A stretch of 64,000 nt of DNA. Origin: Fibrobacter sp. UWB4 (lineage in GTDB: Bacteria; Fibrobacterota; Fibrobacteria; Fibrobacterales; Fibrobacteraceae). A program made the translations under genes and the position numbers. The stretch lies in assembly GCF_002210345.1 (NCBI RefSeq), contig NZ_MWQI01000003.1:1-64000 (forward strand), in the 5' to 3' direction. This document shows, in pieces, positions 49,600 through 58,320 of this stretch (position 1 is its first letter; the number at the start of each line of letters is the position of its first letter). The notes beneath the pieces are model-generated. The model had not been told where the DNA came from, did not search any database, and worked only from the letters and a program-made list of their open reading frames with translations.

Positions 49600-50865
49600 C
49601 TACATGACGCTTAAAAGGGATGGTAGAATTAAGCTTTCGCCGTTTTCGTTGGTTACAGCCAAACGGTCCTGAAAATCCTGGAGAATGGCAGTAAGTTCAT
49701 CTTTACTTTTGCAGTGCATGAAAATTCGCAGGAATACCTGGCGTTCTGTACCCAACATATTCGGGGTAACTTCGTCGCCAACGTTAAAACGGTCAATGAC
49801 AAAATCAACGGAGGGGTGGCTCTTGACAAACTCCAGTCCCTTGATGTTGGCTATTTTTCCGTTCTTCAATAGGAACCATACGACTGCGGCGCTTTTGCCG
49901 TGCATGTTTGCATCGTTCTTTTCGCCAAAGTTCCCACCGGTGGTTTTTGCGTAGTCCATGGAACCGGTAAGGGCGAAGTTCACTAGCATTTGGCGTTGGT
50001 CAAAACCGTTCATGTACTTGAGAATCAAGTGGAATCCGCCGCCCTGCAGACGAAAACCGGGGTCGTAAACGTAGAAGTGGCCGTCTTCGCAGAAGGCGGA
50101 AACATAAAGCACTCCGTTTTTCAAACCCAGTTCGTTGAACATCTTCACATATTTAGGATGCTCGTTCTTTACAAATTCGTCGTAGTACTTGGAAACAAAG
50201 ACGTCGCCTACACAAATGGGGGTTGCGCTAGTATTGGTGCGCAATGTGTAACGGTCCGACAGACTCGACAGGTATACTTGGCCATCGACAATGGTGTAGT
50301 AGATGCTCAGGTCATCGCATTCCATGTAACGTTCAATCAGGACGGTCTGTGTCCGGGATTCCTTTTGGGCACGTTCAATAGAACTGTCCAATTCTTCACG
50401 GCTGCGGCAAAGCGTGATGCCTTTGCCGGAATTGCTATCGGCAGGCTTGACGATGACGGGGAACTTGATATCATCCTTGTTGTCGATTGCGTATTCGGGA
50501 ATGCCTTCGATTCCGAATTTCTTGCAGGTTTCCTTGAAGTGGCGCTTGTTTGTAAATGCCTTTACCGTTTCTTCGTTGCCGTAGCAAGGGACTCCAAGGC
50601 GGGCGCAAAGCTTCTGGTAAGGTGCAATTAGAGGGTCTGCAACTCCGACAAGGATCCCGTCCACTTTCTCGCGGATTGCCATATCGTAAAGGGCATCGAC
50701 GTCCATGGCGTCGATGTTGTAGCTGATGTCGGATACTTTCTTGGCAGGAGCTTGCGGATCATAATCGGTAACGATGGTTGTGACGCCCATTTCCTGTGCC
50801 ACTTTAACGATGTTCGCTGTTTCCGGATTTGCTCCAAGAATAAGAAGTTTTTTGCCCTTGAACAT
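49600..50865 (-). CDS. ATP-grasp domain protein (421 aa)
   Basis: Carboxylate-amine/thiol ligase of the ATP-grasp superfamily, close to carbamoyl-phosphate-synthase-like members. A pre-ATP-grasp domain begins KKLLILGANPETANIVKVA. The ATP-binding parts are FPVIVKPADSNSGKGITLC near residue 135, VLIERYMECDD, and the later DPGFRLQGGGFH block with metal ligands. It could attach an amino acid to an acidic sugar or join small acids to amines in the glycan precursor (inference). Spacing of 14 nt to the DegT gene and 5 nt to SDR marks one operon. Confidence 0.85.
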   Translation of the reverse strand: MFKGKKLLILGANPETANIVKVAQEMGVTTIVTDYDPQAPAKKVSDISYNIDAMDVDALYDMAIREKVDGILVGVADPLIAPYQKLCARLGVPCYGNEETVKAFTNKRHFKETCKKFGIEGIPEYAIDNKDDIKFPVIVKPADSNSGKGITLCRSREELDSSIERAQKESRTQTVLIERYMECDDLSIYYTIVDGQVYLSSLSDRYTLRTNTSATPICVGDVFVSKYYDEFVKNEHPKYVKMFNELGLKNGVLYVSAFCEDGHFYVYDPGFRLQGGGFHLILKYMNGFDQRQMLVNFALTGSMDYAKTTGGNFGEKNDANMHGKSAAVVWFLLKNGKIANIKGLEFVKSHPSVDFVIDRFNVGDEVTPNMLGTERQVFLRIFMHCKSKDELTAILQDFQDRLAVTNENGESLILPSLLSVM

Positions 50866-50879
50866 GCTCGTGTACCTTT

Positions 50880-51992
50880 TTACCTAGTGGCAATAACTTT
50901 GATTGTTCTGTCTATATCTTCGTCTGTGAGACCTGCAAACATGGGCAGGCAAAGCACCTGGTCGGCGAGTTTATGGGCCACAGGCAGGTTTGCCGGATTG
51001 GCTGAATCGAGACCCTTGTAAGCGCTGAACGTGCTGATGAGCGGGTAGAAGTAGCGGCGTCCGTAAATGTTGTGTTCCTTCAGTTTCTCATAAAGGGCGT
51101 CACGGCTGATGCCGTATTCGGCGCTGATGAAAATCGGGAAGTAGGCGTAGTTGTGGTGTACACCTTCGATATCGTTCAGGAAACGGATGCCCGGAACATC
51201 TTTTAACGCAGCCCTGTATTTCTCGGCGGTGGCCTTGCGTTTTGCGATAGCGTCATCTACTTGTTTCAGGTTCAGTAGCCCGTAGGCGGCGCGAATTTCG
51301 TCCATTTTGCTATTGATTCCGGGGGCGACAACTGTTGTTTCTCCTGCGAAACCAAAGTTCTTGAGATAATCGATGCGCTTCTTGGTTGCTTCGTCATGGC
51401 AAACGAGCGCTCCGCCCTCGACTGTGTTGTACACCTTGGTCGCGTGGAAACTGAGTGTGCTCATGTCGCCGGCCTTCAAGACGGATTCGCCGTTCTTTTT
51501 GACTCCGAAGGCGTGTGCTGCATCGTAGATGACCTTGAGGCCGTAGATGTCGGCGATTTCCTGGATGCGCTTCATGTTGCAGGGCGTACCATAAACATGT
51601 ACAGGCATGATTGCTGTAGTGTGCGGCGTGATGGCTGCTTCGATTTTTTCGGGATCGATGTTGCCGGTTTCTTCCTCTACATCGACGAATACTGGCTTTA
51701 GGCCGTTCCACCAGATAGAATGGGTGGTTGCCACAAAACTGTAAGGTGTAGTGATTACTTCACCCGAGATGCGCAATGCCTGCAGGGCCGTGATCAGTGG
51801 GAGCGTTCCATTGGTAAACAGGCTGATGTACTGGACACCCAGATAGTCTGCTAGGGCTTTTTCGAGTTCCTTGTGGTAATGACCGTTGTTCGTTAACCAT
51901 TTTCTGTCCCAAATATCCTGGAGCATCGGGATAAAATCTTCCAGTTTCGGGAGAAGGGGAGACGTGACTGTGATCAATTTGTTTTCGCTCAT
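50880..51992 (-). CDS. DegT/DnrJ/EryC1/StrS-family sugar aminotransferase (370 aa)
   Basis: PLP-dependent enzyme that aminates nucleotide-linked keto-sugars. Visible: WDRKWLTNNGHYHKELEKAL, SLFTNGTLPLITALQAL, TTPYSFVATTHSI, VIYDAAHAFGV and the PLP lysine in LSFHATKVYNTVEGGAL near residue 183, LKNFGFAGE and NSKMDEIRAAYGLLNL. This resembles the subgroup acting on dTDP- or UDP-4-keto-sugars (VioA-like). The required nucleotide-sugar dehydratase is not in the window. It lies 6 nt downstream of the flippase gene. Confidence 0.9.
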   Translation of the reverse strand: MSENKLITVTSPLLPKLEDFIPMLQDIWDRKWLTNNGHYHKELEKALADYLGVQYISLFTNGTLPLITALQALRISGEVITTPYSFVATTHSIWWNGLKPVFVDVEEETGNIDPEKIEAAITPHTTAIMPVHVYGTPCNMKRIQEIADIYGLKVIYDAAHAFGVKKNGESVLKAGDMSTLSFHATKVYNTVEGGALVCHDEATKKRIDYLKNFGFAGETTVVAPGINSKMDEIRAAYGLLNLKQVDDAIAKRKATAEKYRAALKDVPGIRFLNDIEGVHHNYAYFPIFISAEYGISRDALYEKLKEHNIYGRRYFYPLISTFSAYKGLDSANPANLPVAHKLADQVLCLPMFAGLTDEDIDRTIKVIATR

Positions 51993-51998
51993 GATAAT

Positions 51999-53441
51999 CT
52001 ACGACTTATTTTTTTTGCTCACGAGATCTAGCAGTTCTTTGACTGTTGCCCTGTTAAATATACAATTGCTTGCAATGTAGTAAATGACTCCTGTGACAAT
52101 TCCGAGGGCTAGTTGCAAGGCATGTTCCTGTTCAGGAAGAAGCTTGGTTACGCCGATGCAGATTGCACCCATGACCAAAGAATTTAGAAGGGTGGGAATG
52201 TACATCTTAAGCTGCGTCAAAAGTCCGGCGTTTAGTAGTTTCCCAGAGTAGTAGGTGTTTACTACAAGGCTAAAGCATGTGCTGACCCACTGGCCGTAAC
52301 ATAGGGCAATAATTCCATGGGGAATCGTCACGACTAGAATGGTAATGCCTGCGATTTTTTTGATAATTTCCAATTTCAGGAACAAGTCGGAACGTCCAAG
52401 CACCTGTAGAATGTTCAGATTGATGGCGTGTACGGGATACCACATTTGGGCGATGCAGATGATTTGCAAAATCAGGATGACGTTAAACCATTTTTCGGTA
52501 AGTACCAAAAGTACAAATGGTTTTGCAATCGCAGCAAGACCGATCATTAGCGGGAATATAATCAATGTAGCCATGTTCAAAAATTTCAAGTAACCGAGTC
52601 TCAGCTTTTCTGGGTCGTTTTGGATCTTGCTTAGAACAGGGTAGGTAACTCTCTGGAAAATTCCGGTGATGTTGCTGGAAGGAAAGTTTGCTAAATGGGA
52701 AGCTCTGCTAAAATTTCCGAGAGTTGCTGCAGAAAAAACTTTACCGATAATCAAATCGTAGGCATTGTCGTATACGGTGTTCAGCAGACCGGAAATCAAT
52801 AGCTTGGAACCAAAACCAAACATGTTCTTGAAAGATGCCTTGCTGAAAAAACATTTGGGGCGCCAGTGGACTAGAATCCAAAACAGAAGTACTCTGGTGG
52901 ATGTTGTGGTCATTTGTTGAACGACAAGCGACCAAACGCCAAGTCCGTTGTAAGCGCATAGAAGACCTACAGCCCCACCAACAATGGCTCCGATAAAAGA
53001 AACTTTTGCCAGTGTTTTGAAATTCAGGTCAATGGTTAGGTTTAAATGTTGGATGGAACCAAATGCCTGAATGATAAGGTTTATGGCGAGGACTCTAAGG
53101 ATGTCCACAAGCTGGGGCATTTCGTAGAACTTGGCTACAAAAGGTGCGCCCAAGAAGATGATTGCATAGCAGACAATCGCCATAAAGATATTGAAAAAGA
53201 ATACCGTAGCCTTGTCGGCCTCACTGCGGTCCGGTTTTCGGACGAGAGCGTTTCCAAAACCACTGTCAATAAATGTTTGGCTCACCGCCATAAAGATGGC
53301 GAGCATGGCGATCGTGCCATAGTCGTTCGGCGTCAAAAGTCTAGCTAAGAGAATACCGAACAGGAATTGGACTCCCTGGGTAGAGAATCTTTCTACAGCA
53401 CTCCAAATGACGCCTTTGAAGGTTTTTTGTTTCAAAGACAT
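51999..53441 (-). CDS. Wzx-type polysaccharide flippase (480 aa)
   Basis: MOP/MATE-superfamily lipopolysaccharide exporter (WzxC-like) that moves lipid-linked repeat units across the inner membrane. About 12-14 hydrophobic segments, with the typical start KGVIWSAVERFSTQGVQFLFGI, LLARLLTPNDYGTIAMLAIF, FIDSGFGNALVRK and VFSAATLGNFSRASHLANFP. It pairs functionally with the Wzy-like protein at 36633 and the Wzc-like protein at 59148. A TATATTTT box sits close to the start at 53457-53450, and no SD is evident. Confidence 0.9.
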   Translation of the reverse strand: MSLKQKTFKGVIWSAVERFSTQGVQFLFGILLARLLTPNDYGTIAMLAIFMAVSQTFIDSGFGNALVRKPDRSEADKATVFFFNIFMAIVCYAIIFLGAPFVAKFYEMPQLVDILRVLAINLIIQAFGSIQHLNLTIDLNFKTLAKVSFIGAIVGGAVGLLCAYNGLGVWSLVVQQMTTTSTRVLLFWILVHWRPKCFFSKASFKNMFGFGSKLLISGLLNTVYDNAYDLIIGKVFSAATLGNFSRASHLANFPSSNITGIFQRVTYPVLSKIQNDPEKLRLGYLKFLNMATLIIFPLMIGLAAIAKPFVLLVLTEKWFNVILILQIICIAQMWYPVHAINLNILQVLGRSDLFLKLEIIKKIAGITILVVTIPHGIIALCYGQWVSTCFSLVVNTYYSGKLLNAGLLTQLKMYIPTLLNSLVMGAICIGVTKLLPEQEHALQLALGIVTGVIYYIASNCIFNRATVKELLDLVSKKNKS

Positions 53442-53449
53442 AATCGTTT

Positions 53450-53457
53450 AAAATATA
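53450..53457 (-). promoter_or_regulatory. TATATTTT box before the flippase gene
   Basis: The box starts 16 nt before the ATG on the minus strand. It would give a leader of only a few nucleotides and may be a promoter for the wzx-degT group. Confidence 0.35.
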
Positions 53458-53539
53458 GAATTATACGCTTTCGTCAACTTTGAGCATTCATGCTTCATAT
53501 CGTTTTTGAAAACATCTCGCTTGCTTTCAGAATTGCTGT

Positions 53540-54265
53540 TTACTCCAATCCGTAAATCTGGGCGTCCTCTTTGACTTGCAGGATTGCTCTCATGGTGTAG
53601 AAATCATCGGGCGTTGTTATCTTGATGTTTTCGTATGGACCGTCAGTCATATGGAGACTGTAACCATAATGCTTCATGATGGTGCAGGAATCAATGAAGT
53701 CATGGATGTTCTCGGAAAGTGCCCTCTGATGTGCGTCAAGAATGTCCTTGAGCCAAAAACTTTGAGGAGCCTTTGCGACTCGGGAATGAGCCCTGTCGGG
53801 AACCAGGACAACGCCCCCATTGTCGTCAATCTCGACAATGGTTTCTTTTACAATCGCGCCCGTTATGGATGACCCGAACTGCTTCACGTTCTGGATGTTC
53901 TGCGAAAGCAGCTGCGGGTTTATTAGCGGTCGTACGCCATCGTGGATCAAGACGATGGATGGTTCCTCTTTTGCAATTTCCTTTGCGGCACAAAGCCCGT
54001 TATAGATGGATAGCTGGCCGGTTTTTCCGCCTTCAATGACTGCCCTTATCTTTTTTAGATGGTGTTTTTCTATGAGGCTGTTCAAAAAGTCTATCCATTC
54101 TTTCACGCAAACGACGACAACGGCGTCTATGTCGGCGCAGTTTTCAAAATGACTCAGGGTATGGATAATAATGGGCTTGTCGTGAATTTTTAAAAACTGC
54201 TTCGGCAAGTCTCTGCTGTGCATACGAGATCCAACGCCGCCTGCGAAAATGACGCCAATATTCAT
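53540..54265 (-). CDS. IspD/TarI-like cytidylyltransferase, copy 2 (241 aa)
   Basis: Paralogue of the 45759 gene. CTP-binding FAGGVGSRMHSRDLPKQFL, then KPIIIHTL, IHDGVRPLINP and AKAPQSFW; the layout is that of TarI-like polyol-phosphate cytidylyltransferases. I chose the ATG at 54265 because AAGGA lies about 9 nt upstream and it starts the Rossmann fold; the longer frame adds an unrelated 23-residue lead. A TATCTTTT box precedes it on the minus strand (54297-54290). It may act with the SDR at 48824 as a split version of IspD-SDR fusion enzymes. Confidence 0.85.
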   Translation of the reverse strand: MNIGVIFAGGVGSRMHSRDLPKQFLKIHDKPIIIHTLSHFENCADIDAVVVVCVKEWIDFLNSLIEKHHLKKIRAVIEGGKTGQLSIYNGLCAAKEIAKEEPSIVLIHDGVRPLINPQLLSQNIQNVKQFGSSITGAIVKETIVEIDDNGGVVLVPDRAHSRVAKAPQSFWLKDILDAHQRALSENIHDFIDSCTIMKHYGYSLHMTDGPYENIKITTPDDFYTMRAILQVKEDAQIYGLE

Positions 54266-54289
54266 AATATGATCCTTCTTTAATGTCCT

Positions 54290-54297
54290 AAAAGATA
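54290..54297 (-). promoter_or_regulatory. TATCTTTT box before cytidylyltransferase 2
   Basis: Lies 25-32 nt upstream of the ATG at 54265, with the AAGGA Shine-Dalgarno between the two. Confidence 0.35.
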
Positions 54298-54317
54298 GAT
54301 AATTATTAGGATTTGAT

Positions 54318-55532
54318 TTAAAGATGCTCGTCAATCCATTGTATACGCTGCTTGGTCCATTTCTTCAGGCTGTCTACGGCATCGCTGTAGCTCTTGTATG
54401 AATCGACAAATGGCCAGTGGTCATCGTTTTCGAGAACAGGCCAGCGCTTAAATTCGTTTTTTGAAGCCTTTTGCAAAATCTTTGATGACGACTGGATGGA
54501 ATCCGGTAAATTTTCGAAAAATGCCCGATGTGATTTCCAGTATTTGCGGACATGTTCCGTGAAAGTCTTGTTTTTAAACAGGTATTTGTACCATCCCTGA
54601 TAACGGACGTACCAGCTGTATGGACTTGTCTTTTGCTTATTGCCTATGCCGTAGGCGAGGTCGAAATCCCAGACGGGTCCCATCTGGAAAGGCTCTCCGT
54701 CTTGCCACGTGATGAATATGCTGCGGCCGAAGGCTCCGTCTATGTTCTTAGAGAATTCCTGAATCCAATAGTAGCGGACAAAGTCATCGATATCAATCCA
54801 TTGTTTTAGGTCGATATCGCCTTTTTCTAGATTTTGTTCAAAGTCGTCTACGTGATTTTTTAGAAAATCGGTGATATTTGCGTTTGCGTCTTTAGGATAG
54901 CGTATGATGAATGAATTGTTGAGATAGCTCTTGAAGAAGACCTCGTCATCGTCAAGGTCCCTAGTCTTTTCAAAGAAAAAACTCGAGTCGCTTTCTGTGA
55001 GGTCAATGCGGTCCTTGGAAACTTTCTGGTGTTCTACAAGCTGGTAGACTCCGATATATTCTCTGTTGAAAAACACTTCGACAAACTGGCTTCGAGGGGA
55101 ATAGTCGTCTCCCAGAATTTGTGCGAGCTGGTAGGTGATGTAGTTTCTCAGCATGCTTTTGTCGCGCTGGTTTGCGATCAGGTCCCATTCCTTGTCTTGG
55201 GGCATTCCAAAGAGGGCCTGCTTTTTCTTGAACTTGAGCTTGATCCCGTATTTTGCCATCGTAAAACTGGAACTTCCGCGACCCTTGACCGTCAAATCCA
55301 GCACATCGCTCTCTGGGCTGTTTTTGCCGTAGATTTGAAGCTTGGCCGGAATCTTGGTTTCCTTGTTTCTGATTTGGGCGAAGTTTTCCGTTTCAATGAC
55401 TAGACGCGGCAAGTCCACGTATGGATATTCCGAATCATCTAGCGGTAGATAGCTAGGATTGCTGTCTATGTCGCTCCAAACGCAGGAGCATAGCATGCCG
55501 CAGATGAAAAGGAATATTGATAATCGTACCAC
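54318..55532 (-). CDS. CotH-kinase-domain lipoprotein (404 aa)
   Basis: Short signal peptide with lipobox MLCSC near residue 17, followed by a CotH domain over nearly the whole length: VKGRGSSSFTMAKYGIKLKF for the ATP-phosphate region, WDLIANQRDKSMLRNYITY, FFNREYIGVYQLVEHQKV and the metal-binding VWDFDLAYGIG near residue 295. CotH proteins are atypical kinases that phosphorylate exported proteins in spore formers. Here it sits inside the glycan operon, between cytidylyltransferase 2 and the TIGR02171 lipoprotein, and may phosphorylate exported glycan-locus proteins or glycans (inference). It lacks the lamin-tail domain of the 31619 paralogue. Confidence 0.85.
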   Translation of the reverse strand: MVRLSIFLFICGMLCSCVWSDIDSNPSYLPLDDSEYPYVDLPRLVIETENFAQIRNKETKIPAKLQIYGKNSPESDVLDLTVKGRGSSSFTMAKYGIKLKFKKKQALFGMPQDKEWDLIANQRDKSMLRNYITYQLAQILGDDYSPRSQFVEVFFNREYIGVYQLVEHQKVSKDRIDLTESDSSFFFEKTRDLDDDEVFFKSYLNNSFIIRYPKDANANITDFLKNHVDDFEQNLEKGDIDLKQWIDIDDFVRYYWIQEFSKNIDGAFGRSIFITWQDGEPFQMGPVWDFDLAYGIGNKQKTSPYSWYVRYQGWYKYLFKNKTFTEHVRKYWKSHRAFFENLPDSIQSSSKILQKASKNEFKRWPVLENDDHWPFVDSYKSYSDAVDSLKKWTKQRIQWIDEHL

Positions 55533-55556
55533 TTCGAGAAATTTAGAATTTGCTTT

Positions 55557-58235
55557 TTATTTCCAGTTGATGTCGAGTGTCTGGATCAGGGAATCCAGGC
55601 GATGGGTAAGTTTGGCGGCTCCTAGTTCGGATAGATGGTCGGCATCCATGGCCATCTCGTCTGTATAGTCGTGATCTCCCATTTTATTTTCATCGACCAG
55701 GATGAAATTCGGGTATTTCTCCATGAAATCGTCCAGAATCTTCATGTATTTTGGAACGGCGCTTCTTAGGAGTCCGTGACGTCCGAATGCTCCTGTTTCC
55801 TTGTAGGCCGGATTTTGCGGCGTGATCACGCCTATTACGGTAATCTTTTCCTCGTTGCATTTTTGCAACAGCTTCTCGAAGGTTTCGATTTTTCCCTCAA
55901 ATACTGTTCTGCTGCTTTCCCAGTTGATCCAATTGGAGTCCATAACAAAAATGGGAGAACCCCACTGATTGGAACTTTGCGGATAAAATCCTCGGTTAGG
56001 ACGTAATGCGGATGCGTATTTCGGAGCTCCTGGAGAATTGAATGTAGCTTTGTATAGTCTGTCTGTTTCTTTGCCCACCCAGAAGTCGTGATTTTTATCG
56101 TAAACGTAGCCTGGATAGGATTTGTATGAATCATAGAAAATATTATCTTTTGTTGTTCCTGGGTAGTGCCCGCGGTCTAGGTCTACAGAAGTAATGAGGA
56201 GTTTTAATTTTTTGTAATGGGGCAGAATGTAGTCGTAAAAAAGAGTGCTGTTGCCAATGATGCTTGATGAAGACACCGACAGATTGACGGCGGTAATTTC
56301 TTTATTGAACAGAAGAGGATTTATTCCGAAGTAAGAACGCGAAGAACCTATAATTACGGTGTTCGAAGAATCCTTGAATTGCCATAATAATTCCATTTTA
56401 TATCTGAATACAATTGCGTTGGGGCAGGCTCCCGATGTGTTGTAATACATCCCAGCACTATCGGGATCGAATACGAAATCGTTGTCGTCTCTGGCTGTCT
56501 TTTTCTTGATCCAGAAACAGGGATGCCATAGTTCTTCGCCTTCTGCAAGATCGATGTTCTTGTTTTTGGCAAGATTCATCAGAGAAATTCTTTTGTGTGC
56601 CCCGCTGGAATTGACAAGCGTGGCGACCATGTTGTCGTTTGTTTCTCCAACAGCCCATTCGCTGTGATCGAACGTGTAGCCTGTTGGCGCTTGTATGTAC
56701 TGTTTGAGCTTTCCCGTGCTATCGGCAATGAGAATGTATTGGTGCGTGGCGTAATCTTTCCCGATGAAGTCCTTGCCTGTTTTGCCCGCGAAGTCCAGGA
56801 ATGCGGTCCGTTTACTGCTGTCTTTTGCAAGGGATGCATTGCAGGCTTGTTCTTTGTTATACCAAATGGTATCCTTGCCCTTGACTCTTGCTCGCAATAG
56901 TTTTGCTCCTGTTACGGACAAATTTTCGTCTTCGCTGATGCCTCCGTGATAGGCTCCGTTGAATAGTTTTTTAGGTGTCCCAAATTTTCCGTTTGCAAAA
57001 GGGACTTGCCAAGTGCTGTAGCTTTGGAATGCGTCGTTGTCCTTGTTGTTCCCTGGATTTGAAACATATGTAATTACGGTATCGCCGTTTTTCAAAACAT
57101 CCCAGCGCGGAATGGCAGCGCTTTTGACATCCAGCTTGATTAGCTTGGATCCTGCGGAATCCAGATTTCGTACGTAAAGACTGGATTGATTTGTAAGCCC
57201 CTCAAGCCCGGTGCAGAAGGCGACTTTTTTACCGTCGGGTGAAATGTCGGGGTGGTAAGCGGATATTGTATCGACGATCTCAATGATGCTGCTTTCGTCT
57301 TTCGCATAGTCGATGTAGGCGAGATTGCCTGTTATGTCGTTGCGGAATACAAGCTTCATGCCGGTTGTCTTTGTGTAATCCCATAAATCTCCTGTCTTGG
57401 CGAGAAGCAATACAGGAGATTCCAGAACGCGTCCCTGGTTGTCTAGCCAGGTGGCTTCAGGGATTGCTCCGAGTGCCAGCCTGAATCCGATGTAGTCTGC
57501 ATGTGAGGCCGATGTCACCGTGTAGACATCGCCTCGTGAATACAAGTTTAATTTGCCAGAATCGGAATTGTATCCTTTAACGACTCGTTCCCCAAGATCG
57601 TTAGAGTTTTTTGCTCCCGCAAAGTTGACAATGGTTGTGTCCTTGAGTTTTCCAAGATAGTCGTTTGTCCATTCTATAAGCTTGCCGGAGAAGTCTTTAA
57701 ATTTGTATGAACTTGTCGCGGCCTTGACCCATTCGGCTTCAGTTGGGAGGCGGTAACCTTTGCTGTCTGCGTCGTAAATGAAACCGCTCAGATTTGTGCA
57801 GTGACCTTCATCGTCAAAGGTTGCGCTTGAGTATTCGTAGACGCTGTCAAGAGATTCGTTTTTGCTTTTCTTATTTGCGAAAAGTACGGCATCGAAAAAG
57901 GTAATGTCGGTGACGGGGCCATCCTTATCGCAATCGATGGCTTTGGCTATCTTTTCGCCTTTCATGACCTTTTTAAATTCGTTGCAGGTCACTTCGGTAG
58001 CATCCATGAAGTAGTCGTAATTCAGGATGGCCTTGAGTTCAGGCGTCTCGCTTTCTTTGGCGCCTTTTTTGTTTGTTCCGAGCGTGATGGCTTTTTTGGA
58101 GCCTTCGACCAGAATCATTCCCGCGTGAGATTCTGGAGTCTTGTTGCTAGGATCGTTTGCGGTACTGCCCGGATTGTCGCTACAGGCGACTAATGTGCAA
58201 ATAATTGCTATATAAGTCGAAAGATACTTTACCAT
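55557..58235 (-). CDS. TIGR02171-like lipoprotein with FGE-sulfatase, β-propeller and SGNH-like parts (892 aa)
   Basis: Lipobox LVACS near residue 18. Residues about 35-255 form an FGE-sulfatase/SUMF1-like domain (YFMDATEVTCNEF, GYRLPTEAEWVKA, IGFRLALG). About 265-620 looks like a TolB-type propeller (YHPDISPDGKKVAFCTGLEG). The last ~270 residues look like an SGNH hydrolase: GSSRSYFGINPLLF, VDLDRGHYPGTT and a final ADHLSELGAAKL carrying the DxxH-type motif. The family is lineage-specific in Fibrobacter with unknown function. Being in a glycan operon, deacetylation or acetylation of the polymer is an inference. It may be leaderless, with TATATTTT 13 nt before ATG. Confidence 0.8.
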   Translation of the reverse strand: MVKYLSTYIAIICTLVACSDNPGSTANDPSNKTPESHAGMILVEGSKKAITLGTNKKGAKESETPELKAILNYDYFMDATEVTCNEFKKVMKGEKIAKAIDCDKDGPVTDITFFDAVLFANKKSKNESLDSVYEYSSATFDDEGHCTNLSGFIYDADSKGYRLPTEAEWVKAATSSYKFKDFSGKLIEWTNDYLGKLKDTTIVNFAGAKNSNDLGERVVKGYNSDSGKLNLYSRGDVYTVTSASHADYIGFRLALGAIPEATWLDNQGRVLESPVLLLAKTGDLWDYTKTTGMKLVFRNDITGNLAYIDYAKDESSIIEIVDTISAYHPDISPDGKKVAFCTGLEGLTNQSSLYVRNLDSAGSKLIKLDVKSAAIPRWDVLKNGDTVITYVSNPGNNKDNDAFQSYSTWQVPFANGKFGTPKKLFNGAYHGGISEDENLSVTGAKLLRARVKGKDTIWYNKEQACNASLAKDSSKRTAFLDFAGKTGKDFIGKDYATHQYILIADSTGKLKQYIQAPTGYTFDHSEWAVGETNDNMVATLVNSSGAHKRISLMNLAKNKNIDLAEGEELWHPCFWIKKKTARDDNDFVFDPDSAGMYYNTSGACPNAIVFRYKMELLWQFKDSSNTVIIGSSRSYFGINPLLFNKEITAVNLSVSSSSIIGNSTLFYDYILPHYKKLKLLITSVDLDRGHYPGTTKDNIFYDSYKSYPGYVYDKNHDFWVGKETDRLYKATFNSPGAPKYASALRPNRGFYPQSSNQWGSPIFVMDSNWINWESSRTVFEGKIETFEKLLQKCNEEKITVIGVITPQNPAYKETGAFGRHGLLRSAVPKYMKILDDFMEKYPNFILVDENKMGDHDYTDEMAMDADHLSELGAAKLTHRLDSLIQTLDINWK

Positions 58236-58240
58236 GCGTC

Positions 58241-58248
58241 AAAATATA
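58241..58248 (-). promoter_or_regulatory. TATATTTT box before the TIGR02171-like gene
   Basis: The first base of the box is exactly 13 nt upstream of the ATG on the minus strand. It is the most upstream signal of the minus-strand glycan block and there is no SD. Confidence 0.4.
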
Positions 58249-58320
58249 ACAACCGTAAAAATGAAAATGTAAGAATACAATAAGACTTTCTAGATTTTTT
58301 TATTTTATCAGCGGTACTTG

